NCBI RefSeq assembly: GCF_010894435.1
Contig: NZ_JAAIXZ010000014.1
Location: 124,001-188,000 of the forward strand
Direction: 5' to 3'
DNA: 64,000 nt
Source: Pyxidicoccus trucidator
Lineage (GTDB): Bacteria; Myxococcota; Myxococcia; Myxococcales; Myxococcaceae
Position 1 is the first letter of the stretch; each line of letters starts with the position of its first letter. Of this stretch, positions 53,454 to 62,700 are shown piece by piece. Under the pieces are notes generated by a model. The model saw only the letters and a program-made list of their open reading frames with translations, was not told the DNA's origin and made no database searches. Both the position numbers and the translations under genes were made by a program.

Positions 53454-54128
53454 TCAAGACGGGCTGAACTGCGTGTTGCCCGCGATGCCGACCTGCGGGC
53501 CCTTCACCTTGGCTTCGCTCTGTCCTTCCAGGGTGGCCGAGCTGCCCTTCAGGGACGCCGCCCCCTGGGCCGAGAGCTTCAAGTCCCCCTGTGCCGCCAG
53601 CTCCATGTCTCCTTGCGCCTGCACGGACACCTTGCCCTTGGCCTGGATGGTGACGTCGCCGTCCTTGTTGATGACCACGGACGTCTCGCCCAGCGTCACC
53701 GTGAGCGCCTCGTCCTGGAGCGTGACGGTGCTGCCGCCGGGCAGCTCCACGTGGAAGCGCTTGACGGCGGAGTCCTCCTCGTCGGGCGGCTGGTAGACGA
53801 CCTCGTGCGGCGCGGCCACCGGCGGGTGCGCCTGGTCGTCGTAGACACAGCCCACGACGATGGGCGCGTTGAGGTCTCCGCCCACGAAGTTGACCAGCAC
53901 GAGGTCCCCCACGTTGGGCAGCGCGGAGAAGCCGATGCGGCCCACCGCCACGGGCACGCGCGGCAACTCCACGCCGCTGGCGCGCAGGCGCACGTCCACC
54001 TGATGGTTGGCCGGGCTGTCCTCGGAGTCGTGCGTGTGCACGAGCGTGACGCTGCCCAGCTCGGGCTGGCGCACGCGGGACAGCTCGTCCCGGATGATGG
54101 CGCGCAGGGTGGCGACGAGGCCGCTCAC
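53454..54128 (-). CDS. gpV/VgrG-like spike protein
   Basis: A 224-aa protein starting at GTG. Residues about 17-95 look like the OB-fold (ELGSVTLVHTHDSEDSPAN, FSALPNVGDLVLVNFVGGD). The C-terminus (about 150-224) is a beta-helix of repeated short strands (VVINKDGDVTIQAKGK, SVQAQGDMELAAQGDL, KLSAQG), forming the needle. Overlaps the hub gene by 4 bp. It would assemble as the puncturing trimer bearing the PAAR-like tip. Confidence 0.85.
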   Translation of the reverse strand: MSGLVATLRAIIRDELSRVRQPELGSVTLVHTHDSEDSPANHQVDVRLRASGVELPRVPVAVGRIGFSALPNVGDLVLVNFVGGDLNAPIVVGCVYDDQAHPPVAAPHEVVYQPPDEEDSAVKRFHVELPGGSTVTLQDEALTVTLGETSVVINKDGDVTIQAKGKVSVQAQGDMELAAQGDLKLSAQGAASLKGSSATLEGQSEAKVKGPQVGIAGNTQFSPS

Positions 54129-55105
54129 AGGAGCCCTCCCAGCGAGCCGCCGCCACCGGCGGACTCCACGGTGAGGGTGGTGGTGAAGCCGGCGCGCGCG
54201 TCCAGCACGTGCGCCACGGACAACACGCGCAGCGGACCCGGATCTCCGGAGGGCAGGTCCTTCACGGCCACGCGGGTGCCCGGGCGTACCTCGGGACGGC
54301 CGGTGACGGTGAGCTGCCCACGGACGGCCGCGCGGGCGGCGCGGTCCGTCAGCGCCTGGGCGAGCTGGTCCGCGGCGTCCCGGGTCCGGAAGGCGGGCAC
54401 CACTCGCACCGGGCCGCTGGCGCCGCTGGCGGGCTCGCGCTGGAGCCAGTGCCACTTGTCGGAGCCGGAGTCGCTGGCCGCGCCCGAGGCGACGACGGCG
54501 GGAGCCTCCGGGCCGTGGCCGGGCCCCAGCTTCCAGGCCAGCAGGTCCGCGCCGTAGCGCAGGTCGACCTCGGCCATGCCGGGGCGGACGGGGACGAAGC
54601 GCAGACCGCCCTCGGCGCTGGCGCCCACGTCGGCGCCGGTGAGGGTGGCCAATTCCAGCAGGTGCGCCCAGAGCGAGCGGCGGTCGTCCACGCTGTACGC
54701 CTCCAACTGGAGGCTGCCTTCCACCTCGTCCACGTCCACGTCGGACGCGAGGTCCCGGACGATGTCGCCCACCGACTGTGAGACGTACGTCTGCGAGCGG
54801 CGCGCACGGGACAGCGCCACCGTGGCCGCGAGTCCTTCCAGCAGGGTGCCGTCCGGACCGGCGAGGATGCTGGTGACTTCACCGGCCCACACGGGTTCCT
54901 CGTCGTCCGCGTTGCCGAGCGCAATCTCCAGCGTGTCGCCCGGCGAGGCCTCGGCCAGCTTCGACGCGGGCCACAGCGTGAGCTCCACGGCGTCGTGCGT
55001 GCCGGACATGCCCAGGTGGATCTGCACCCGGACGAGGGCCGCTTCGGCCGCGGTGTAATCCCGGCCGGAGAGGGTGAGCACGGCGTTGGGGCGCGAGAGG
55101 GTCAT
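54125..55105 (-). CDS. Hub protein (late control D-like)
   Basis: A 326-aa protein with the layout of gpD-like baseplate hub proteins: N-terminal domain 1-100 (RPNAVLTLSGRDYTAAEA, DTLEIALGNADDEEPVWAGE), then SQTYVSQSVGDIVRDLASDV and a C-terminal domain. It links tube and spike. Its overlaps with both neighbours (ATGA with the upstream gene and GTGA with the spike gene) show tight co-translation. Confidence 0.83.
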   Translation of the reverse strand: MTLSRPNAVLTLSGRDYTAAEAALVRVQIHLGMSGTHDAVELTLWPASKLAEASPGDTLEIALGNADDEEPVWAGEVTSILAGPDGTLLEGLAATVALSRARRSQTYVSQSVGDIVRDLASDVDVDEVEGSLQLEAYSVDDRRSLWAHLLELATLTGADVGASAEGGLRFVPVRPGMAEVDLRYGADLLAWKLGPGHGPEAPAVVASGAASDSGSDKWHWLQREPASGASGPVRVVPAFRTRDAADQLAQALTDRAARAAVRGQLTVTGRPEVRPGTRVAVKDLPSGDPGPLRVLSVAHVLDARAGFTTTLTVESAGGGGSLGGLL

Positions 55106-56370
55106 GGGTCCAGCCCCTCCAGCGACACGCCCGCGCGCTCCGCTTCACGCCTCAGCAGGCGCTCCAGCCGCTGCGACAGCTTCGTCTCCTCCATGCGCTC
55201 CGCGAGGACGCTGGGGATGGCGGGGGAGGGCAGGGCGGTATTCGCCAGCAGGGTCGGAGGCGGATGCGACTCCGTCCTCGCCCGGGGCGCCTGGGCTGCA
55301 CCGGACGATGCCTGGGCGGAGCGCGCGGCAAGGCCCGCGAGCCCTGTGAGTCCATTGCGAGCTTCGTCCGCCCGAGCCGTCGAGCCGCCGCGAGCTGCTT
55401 CCCCGCGCGTCGCGAGCCCTCCACGGGCTTCCTCCGCACGTGCGGCAAGGCCCGCGAGTCCACCGAGCCGACCGCGAGCCTCCGCCGCGCGAGCCCGTGA
55501 GCCACCGACCTCGGAGGCCGCCTGAGCAGTCGCACCGGGCGACGACACCTCGGAGGAGGGGAGGCGCGGACGGGAGGGCCCACGTGCGTCGAGCCGTTCC
55601 AGCGCCCGCTCCAGGGGCGCGGACAGAGAAGCCGTCTGAGGCGACTCCCCGCGCTTCTGCTCCGAAGCCACGAGGCTCCGCGACAGCACCGCCGCTACTT
55701 CTTGCGTCGACTCCTGAGAAAGGGAGACGAAAGGCGTCTCCAGCGCCGCCGTCGCTCCAGCGATTCGCGCCCGTTCCACGAGCCGCGCCCGGACTTCCTC
55801 ACGCGAGGGAAGCCGGGGCCCACCGCCTCCCGTCGAAGCCGCGGGCGCCTCATGACGGGCGCGTGCGGGCCGCTCCACCGACGCAGGCGTCACCAGCGCT
55901 GCTTCCTGGACTCCCGCCATTTCCTGGAGCCGCAGCGGGTCCACGCGGCGCTCCGGAACGGCCATTCTCGCGGGCCCCCCGGTGCGAGCCGACCCAGCCA
56001 CCACGGCCTCGCGCTTCCTCCGTGACACCGGACGACGGGGCTCCCCCGCCTCACGTTCCCCGGTGGAAGGAACGTTCATTCCACCCGCGACCGCCTCCCC
56101 CGGCACGCTCCGCCGGACCACCGGCTGTGCCGAGGCACCGTCACCCTCCACGGGCGCCAGCTTCGTCACGGCGCGCTCCAGCCGCTCCCCCACCGACGCC
56201 GGGGTGAGCAGCGGCGCGAGCCGCTCCCGCATTCCATCCTCCACGCCACCGAGCTCCGGAGACAGCGCGGGCAGCAGCCGGGACTCGGGCTCCAGCGTGG
56301 ACAGCGTGCGTCCCGGCGCCGCCGCCAGGCCGAACAGCTTCCGGAACGAGGGGTGGACGCGGCGGGCCAT
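55102..56370 (-). CDS. Ala/Arg/Glu-rich unknown protein in tape-measure position
   Basis: A 422-aa protein, very rich in Ala, Arg, Glu and Ser and largely helical or disordered, with repeated RAEEARGGLATRGEAARGG-type segments at 295-355. It has no hydrophobic segment. It lies between chaperone-like gene and hub, where phages keep the tape-measure protein, yet it is much shorter and not hydrophobic. It may measure tail length differently or be a cargo/adaptor. Function unknown. Overlaps the hub gene by 4 bp. Confidence 0.65.
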   Translation of the reverse strand: MARRVHPSFRKLFGLAAAPGRTLSTLEPESRLLPALSPELGGVEDGMRERLAPLLTPASVGERLERAVTKLAPVEGDGASAQPVVRRSVPGEAVAGGMNVPSTGEREAGEPRRPVSRRKREAVVAGSARTGGPARMAVPERRVDPLRLQEMAGVQEAALVTPASVERPARARHEAPAASTGGGGPRLPSREEVRARLVERARIAGATAALETPFVSLSQESTQEVAAVLSRSLVASEQKRGESPQTASLSAPLERALERLDARGPSRPRLPSSEVSSPGATAQAASEVGGSRARAAEARGRLGGLAGLAARAEEARGGLATRGEAARGGSTARADEARNGLTGLAGLAARSAQASSGAAQAPRARTESHPPPTLLANTALPSPAIPSVLAERMEETKLSQRLERLLRREAERAGVSLEGLDP

Positions 56371-56372
56371 CG

Positions 56373-56861
56373 TCAGGCGCTCCCGTCCTGCCCGTCACGG
56401 GCGAGCATCTCCAGGTACAGCAGCACCTGACCCACCGTCAGCTCGGAGCACTCGGCGGGCGTCCAGCCGAACTCCTTCGCCAGGACGAAGCACGCCTTCG
56501 CCAGCGGGGCCTTCACCGCGCTGTCCAGGTCGTCCTCGCCCAGGTTGAGCCCGCTGATGGCGTTGACCTTCTCCAGGAGGAACTGCACCAGCCCCGCCGA
56601 CAGGCTGCCCACCTGCTCCACGGTCAGCTTCGGGGACACCAGCGCCTGCTGCACCATCAGGACGCTGGTCAGCACGCGCTGCTCCTTCGCGGCCCGCGAC
56701 ACGCGCTCCACGTCGCGGATCTGCAGCGGGCGCAGGACGACCTCCCCCGCGCTGCCCGTGGGGGAATCACCTGTGCCCGGCTTCAGGACGTTCGCGGGGA
56801 GCGAGACGGTGAACGTCCCCGCGGCGCCTGCCAGGAGCTCCTCGGCGGTAAGGCTCGCCAT
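56373..56861 (-). CDS. Tail assembly chaperone-like protein
   Basis: A 162-aa mostly helical protein (VVLRPLQIRDVERVSRAAKE, LVSPKLTVEQVGSLSAGLVQ, ECSELTVGQVLLYLEMLARD) between tube and tape-measure-position genes, the place of tail chaperones gpG/gpE. No frameshift site was identified. Assignment is by position and size. Confidence 0.6.
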   Translation of the reverse strand: MASLTAEELLAGAAGTFTVSLPANVLKPGTGDSPTGSAGEVVLRPLQIRDVERVSRAAKEQRVLTSVLMVQQALVSPKLTVEQVGSLSAGLVQFLLEKVNAISGLNLGEDDLDSAVKAPLAKACFVLAKEFGWTPAECSELTVGQVLLYLEMLARDGQDGSA

Positions 56862-56885
56862 TTCCGACTCCTCCTCCTTCCCGCG

Positions 56886-57380
56886 TTACGCCGTGGTGTC
56901 TTCGACCTTCACCCAGAGGGCCTTGAAGCTGACCTTCTCCATCACGAAGTCGTCCTCGGGCAGGCTGTAGGCCCACTCGTCGATGCGGACGCCCGCCACC
57001 GTCACCGTGGCCGTCGTCCCCGGCTGTCCCGGGTTCTCCAGCCGCAGGCTGAGGTTGAAGGCCGGACTGACGAAGGTGCCCGCGGGCCGGTTGTCGGCCG
57101 CGTCTCCCAGCATCAGCTTCAGCAGCGCGCCGTTGACGTGCGCGCGCTCGATGGTGCCGAAGACGTTCATGTTCCCGGGCCGCAGCTCCGTGGCGAAGCG
57201 CTGCCCCAGCTCATGGAAGGGCCTCACGTCGTTCGTCACGCGCACCGTCACCCCGGTGCACCGGCCAATGGGCGTCAGCGAGTACTGGTCCGCGATGGCC
57301 TTCGCCTTGTCTCCCTCCGGTCCCGAGTCCACAGCGACCGAGATGGTTCCATCCGAACCGCGAAATACCGTGCCAGGCAT
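56886..57380 (-). CDS. Tail tube protein
   Basis: A 164-aa protein beginning MPGTVFRGSDGTISVAVDSG. It is a single beta-rich domain of usual tube size, with ending VRIDEWAYSLPEDDFVMEKV and KALWVKVE typical for gp19/FII-like tube proteins. It follows the sheath gene, the standard order. Confidence 0.85.
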   Translation of the reverse strand: MPGTVFRGSDGTISVAVDSGPEGDKAKAIADQYSLTPIGRCTGVTVRVTNDVRPFHELGQRFATELRPGNMNVFGTIERAHVNGALLKLMLGDAADNRPAGTFVSPAFNLSLRLENPGQPGTTATVTVAGVRIDEWAYSLPEDDFVMEKVSFKALWVKVEDTTA

Positions 57381-57421
57381 GCTCTTGCTCCGTTCTCAGG
57401 GACGCGCGGTCAGCGGACCCA

Positions 57422-58873
57422 TCACTCGAGGTTCATGATGACCTTCACGAAATCAATCGAGAAGGTCGGCTGAAGGGTGAGCTCGACGAGCGCGATGCCG
57501 TTGATCTCCTGCTGGCGGGTCGCGCTGACCTTGAGCGTGTACTTGGTGAGCATCTCGTCCAGCACCATGCCGGACAGGAAGCCGTCCAGCGTGGCCTGCA
57601 GGGCCGCGCGCACGCGCGAGTTGTTGAGGCGGCCGATGTACGGGTTGGAGCCGATGCGCACGCCCGCCTTCGCGTAGTCCACGATGCGGCGCACGGAGAT
57701 CTGCTTGAAGGCCCCCGTGTCCGTGGTGATGCCCTTGAGCACCCGGATGCCCAGGTCCTTCTTCAGCGCCAGCACCCGGTTGCCGAGCAGCGACTTCTGC
57801 TGCGCGCGCGTGTACTCGGTGGTGACGTCACCCACCGGCAGGTCCTTGTTGGTGAGGCTCACGTGCGGCGCCACCGAGGACAGGCGGCCCGCCACCAGCG
57901 CGGCGGTGTAGGCCGCCGGCAGCTTCGACTGAGGGTTGGCCTGGCCGGCCTTCGCCGCGTCGTCCGCGACGATGCCTGGCGCCACCAGCACCAGTCGCGC
58001 GTTGGACACCTTCGTCGCGTCCGCGCTGCCGATGCCGGCCGGGTCATCCGTCGAGGCGCCGATGACGGCGATGCGATCCCGGCTGTCGTTCTCCGTGGCC
58101 TCCAGGTGCGCCAGCACCGGGGCGGCGTTGTCATTGGCGTTGGCGCCCGCCACCACCACGAGGTTGACGGGCTGGTTGGCGAGCAGCGCCAGGCCCGCGG
58201 AGAACTCGGTGTTGGTGGGCGGGTTGCCGTTCGACGTGACGTTGGTGGGCAGGGCCCCCTTGTTCACGAAGCGCGCGACATCGGCCACGGCGACCGCGCT
58301 GGCGGATACCAGGCTGCTGCCCGCGTTGACGGCGGCGGCCAGCTCGTCAGCCCTGGCGGCGGTGAACTCCTCCTTCACCCGCCCGTGGGAGACTTGCAGT
58401 CGGGTGCGGTTGTCGGAGGCGTCCGCCGGCAGGTTCTTGAAGGTGGTGACGGTGACCTTGATGTCGTTGCCCCACGTGCCCGGCGTCTTCGCCGTGAGCG
58501 TGGTGACCGTCGTGTCGGTGCCGCCGACGTCCGCCGTGAGGTTCCACGTCGTGGACGGCATGGTGCCCACCACGTTGGCCACGCGTACGGCGTAGACGGT
58601 GGAGGCGCCACCGGAGAAGAGTTGCTCCAGGGCGCGCGTCAGGCTGAGCGCCCCCGCGGTGGATCCCGTGGTGGGCCACGCGTCGTAGCTCCCGAAGGTG
58701 TCCAGCGCCTCCGCATAGCTGCCGAGGAGCTTCACCTCGTTCACCGGCCCACGGCTCGCGGTGCCGACGATGCCCACGTTGCCCGTGGAGATGCCGCCGA
58801 CTCCAATCAGCCCCTCCGCCCGGACGTCGATATACGTCCCGGGGAGGACCATCTCTGCAATCGTCTCGCTCAT
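57422..58873 (-). CDS. Contractile tail sheath protein
   Basis: A 483-aa sheath subunit. The start MVLPGTYIDVRAEGLIGVGG matches the N-terminal arm of sheath proteins. The central region is an insertion typical of large sheaths. The C-terminal domain (about 350-483) contains SVAPHVSLTNKDLPVGDVTT, GIRVLKGITTDTGAFKQISV and RRIVDYAKAGVRIGSNPYIG, the hallmark of the gp18/Afp sheath fold. This is the strongest evidence for a contractile, not flexible, particle. Confidence 0.92.
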   Translation of the reverse strand: MSETIAEMVLPGTYIDVRAEGLIGVGGISTGNVGIVGTASRGPVNEVKLLGSYAEALDTFGSYDAWPTTGSTAGALSLTRALEQLFSGGASTVYAVRVANVVGTMPSTTWNLTADVGGTDTTVTTLTAKTPGTWGNDIKVTVTTFKNLPADASDNRTRLQVSHGRVKEEFTAARADELAAAVNAGSSLVSASAVAVADVARFVNKGALPTNVTSNGNPPTNTEFSAGLALLANQPVNLVVVAGANANDNAAPVLAHLEATENDSRDRIAVIGASTDDPAGIGSADATKVSNARLVLVAPGIVADDAAKAGQANPQSKLPAAYTAALVAGRLSSVAPHVSLTNKDLPVGDVTTEYTRAQQKSLLGNRVLALKKDLGIRVLKGITTDTGAFKQISVRRIVDYAKAGVRIGSNPYIGRLNNSRVRAALQATLDGFLSGMVLDEMLTKYTLKVSATRQQEINGIALVELTLQPTFSIDFVKVIMNLE

Positions 58874-58954
58874 CCTGCGCTCCTCGTCAGACGTCGTTGT
58901 GCCGTCGCTTCACTCCGTGATGGGCCGCCTTCCCGCGGCCACCGCGTGCCCGTC

Positions 58955-59782
58955 TCAGCTCCCAGGCAGCCCCACCTCGGCCACCACCGGAATCTGGCGG
59001 ATGACTCCGCCCGAGGACTCCGGCCTGTCCACGTCCCGCTCGAACTCGAAGCCCAGCCGCGCCGTGCGGCGCCGGGCCTGCGGTGCCGCCACCTCTGGAA
59101 CGCCCACGCTGCCCAGGCTTCGCAATTGAATGGAGCTGAGTCGCGCCACGGCGCTCCGCGCTGCCGGTCCCAGCAGCGCCTCCACCACCGCGTCCGACAA
59201 CTGCACCGCCGCGGGCGCGGTTCCCGCGCAGGTGTCCACGCGCAGCACGCCGTTGAGCCGCTCCACGCGCCGCTCCCACTGGCCCAGGAAGTACGTCACC
59301 ACCACCAGCCCTGTCTCCGGCAGCGGCGCGCCGAAGGTCAGCAGTCCCACCGTCGGGTCCGCGCTCACCTCGCTGGCGCCCGGCGCTCCGGCCACCACCG
59401 TCCGCGGCGAAACGCCCACGGTGACGGTGAGGTCCGCCGGCCCGAGTGGCCCCTCGCCGCCTTCCGCCTGCACCAGCCCGCCATGGGGCAGGGTGAGCCG
59501 CAAGCGGTCCTCGCTGAGGAGCGAGAAGGAGGGGTCCTCCGGCAGGCGGGGGTTCGCCAGGTCGATGCGCGCCGTCCACGGTAGCGCGCCCCCGGTGATG
59601 ACCGAGCCATGGTCCCCCAGGCCGATGCGCGGCCGGGATGACTCCTCCAGCGACAGCACCACGCAGGGGAGGTCGGCGGTCTCCGCCGGCTCGGCCACGC
59701 CGACGCTCTTGGGCGTGGGAGACAGCCCGAGCCCGGACAGGTACGACGCCACCGAGGCGAGGAAGGCGGACTCGACCGTCAT
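58955..59782 (-). CDS. Tail terminator/DUF4255-like protein
   Basis: A 275-aa protein starting MTVESAFLASVASYLSGLGL and continuing with LPCVVLSLEESSRPRIGLGD. The opening pattern resembles the DUF4255/Pvc16-type cap proteins that end the sheath-tube. The C-terminus has SSIQLRSLGSVGVPEVA. Its ATG overlaps the stop of the beta-propeller gene (ATGA). Terminator function is inferred from position next to sheath. Confidence 0.62.
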   Translation of the reverse strand: MTVESAFLASVASYLSGLGLSPTPKSVGVAEPAETADLPCVVLSLEESSRPRIGLGDHGSVITGGALPWTARIDLANPRLPEDPSFSLLSEDRLRLTLPHGGLVQAEGGEGPLGPADLTVTVGVSPRTVVAGAPGASEVSADPTVGLLTFGAPLPETGLVVVTYFLGQWERRVERLNGVLRVDTCAGTAPAAVQLSDAVVEALLGPAARSAVARLSSIQLRSLGSVGVPEVAAPQARRRTARLGFEFERDVDRPESSGGVIRQIPVVAEVGLPGS

Positions 59783-62700
59783 GGCACCGTCTCGAAGCGC
59801 AGCGCGCGCAGTGCGGCATTCGTGGCCTGCTGCCGGCGGGTGAAGAACAGCCAGAAGGCGTCCGGCCCGGCCACGGTGTTGATGTCGGGCATGTCCTCCA
59901 GGTTGATGTTCTCCACGGCATCCACGGCGCGGATGACCGCCGCGAGCACGAAGGCCTTGGCCCAGGGCTCCGTCTGGGCGGGCGCCGGGTCCGCGGCGGT
60001 GAAGTCGAAGCGCGCCACCTTCCAGTGCGCGGGGTCCAGGTCCCGCACCTGGACGCGGGCTCCAATCTGCGTCCAGGCTCCCGCCACGGTGGGGTGGACC
60101 AGCGGGGCCTGGTACAGGTCCACGTCCACGTGCACCCGCACGTTGTGGCGGTTGTGCACGCGCACGAAGATGGCGTTGTCATTGCCAATGCGGATGCGGT
60201 CGCCACGGCGCGGGTCCAACAGGTTGCCGAGCGGACCCAGCGGGGCATTCAGGTCCGCGGCGGGAATGGCGTCGGCGACGGCCTTGCGGAGCACGAGGAG
60301 GTCGGGGCTCCGGCCACCCCACGCCACGGAGCCGCGCTTGCCGAAGTCGTCCAGCCCATCCCGGACGAACACCGCCGCATGCTCCACCGGGGTGACGCGC
60401 AGGGCCGCCTGACGCCGGGCGAGCACATAGGCCTTCGTATCGCCGGACAGGGGCGCCTCCAGCGGATCGTCGGCGACCTGCTGACAGACGGCCAGGAGGG
60501 CCGCGTTGTGGCGGATCTTCAGCGGGCACACCCAGTCGAAGCGCACCACCACGGGCTGGCCGGGCCGGGCCGTGACGTTGTTCTGGATCCCCGCGAGCTG
60601 CCACGCCGAGGCCGGCGTGGGCGCATTGGGAAAGTTGATGGCGGCGGTGTCCAGCGGCGGGATGACCACCGGGTTGCCCGCGTTCGCCCAGTACAGCGCC
60701 ACCTGCACGTTGTTGGCGACGGCGTGCCCGCGGTTGTGCACCTGCACATAGACGCGGTTGGTGTCGCCGGTAAGGGGCGGCTCGGAGACGAACTCCTCGT
60801 CCAGCTCGGAGCCGTCCGGCTGGTTGCCATAGGCCTCGGACTGGAGGAAGCGCCTGTCGCTGTCCAGCAGGTCCGGCGCGTTCACCTTGATGTCGATGGA
60901 GTGCGTGCCGTCCAGGTGGCTGGCGTTGGCCCCGGTGGGAAGGCGCGGGTCCTCCGCCAGCACATGGGCCGCCGGGTAGGTCCGCCCGTCGTCCATGAAG
61001 TGGTCCCGGATGCCCAGCTTCACCGAAGGCACGCGGTAGGCCGCGGGCGTGACGTAGGGACCGGGCGCCGCGCCCACGGGCGCCCCGCGGATGCTGGCCT
61101 CGAAGCAGCCCCGGGCGAAGGTGGCGCAGCGCAGGGTGAGCGCCTCGGGCACCACCTCCAGGTCGTTCACCACCAGCGGCTTCATCCCCCGGTTGAACGT
61201 CGACCACGTGGGGGTGAGGGGTGGCACCAGCGCGGTGCCCAGGGTGAAGGCCGGCAAATCCCTCGTCACGTAGACGCCCACCAGCGTCCCCGCGAAGAGC
61301 ACGCGCGGGTCCGTGGGGTGGAACGCCAGCGCCGTGACACCGCCCGGAGGAAGCTGCGCGCCGTTCGTCACGTCCTCCCAGGTGACACCCCGGTCATGGG
61401 AGAGCACCACCCTGCGGGTGGAGGAGTATGCGGCGGCCGCCACCACCTGTGGGTGCGCGGGGTGCACCGCGAACGCGGAGATGAACACCAGGGCGCCGCC
61501 GGTGTTGAGGGGCGTGTTTGCCGTCCAGCTCGTGCCGCCGTCAGAGGTGGAGAAGACGTCACCCGTGCTGGTGCCCACGTAGATGTCGGTGGCGGAGTCC
61601 GCGCCGGGACCGAACACGAGCGCGCTGGTCTCCGCGGGGCCTCCGGCCGCCGTCGGCGTGTACGTCATCGGGCCGAGCCGGCTCCAGCTCGAGCCTCCGT
61701 TGTTCGTGAGGAACGCACCGCCCTTGCGGCCCAGCAGCAGCCGGCCCGGGGTGCTCGGGTCGCTCCGGACGAGCCCGCGGAAGAGCTGCCCGTTGGCGGA
61801 GGGAATCGAGCTGTCGATGGTGTTGCTGGTCACCCGCATCTTCACGGGCTCGACGCCGTCGGGTGAGGGCACCTCGCGCAGCGGGGTGAAGGTGTCGCCG
61901 TCGGAGGTGATGTTCGTCTCGTCCAGTCGGACCTGGCTCGTCGTGTAGAACTTGCGCGGGTCCGTGGGGTGCATGGCAATGGCACCGCCATCGCCGCCGT
62001 CCACGCGGTACCAGGTGGGCCCTCCGTAGGTGAGGAAGGTGCCGTTGTCCTGCATGCCCCCGCCGAAGATGAACGGGTAGACGGGGTGGGTGCTGATGTC
62101 GATGAACTGAGACCCCTGGATGCCGTAGCTGCGCTTACGCCAGCTCACGCCCTGGTCGTCCGTGAAGGACACGCCGCCGTCATTGCCCACCCACAGCCGC
62201 CGGGGGTTGGACGACTGCCGCTCGCACAGGTCGAACACGATGGCGTGCATGTCCGCGTGCTGGGCGCGGCGGTCATGCTCCATGTAGTTGCGCCAGTCGA
62301 TCAGCCTCGACCAGGTGGCACCCGAGTCCGTGCTGCGCAGCAGGTCCACGTGCCCGGCGATGACGACCTCGGGGACGGTGGGGTGGACCGCCAGCTCCAT
62401 GCTGTACCAGGCCTGTCCCGCACTGTCGTCGGACCGGCTCTTGGGCTGCTCCATCCAGGTGGTTCTGCCGCCCGTGAGGACGTACGCGAAGCTGACCCCG
62501 CCGTCCGTGGAGCGCAGCAGGGGCAGGGGGTTGCCGGAAGAGAAGGGGCCCGTCGTCGCGTCGTCCTCGATGAGCGCGTAGGCGATGGTGGCGTTGGACT
62601 GCGCGAAGGCGAGGCGAATCCTCCCGATGGGGTTGGTGCGCGTGGCGGTCGGCGCGTCCGGGGGCGGCGGGGGGACTCCGGTGGAGGGCGTCCACACCGT

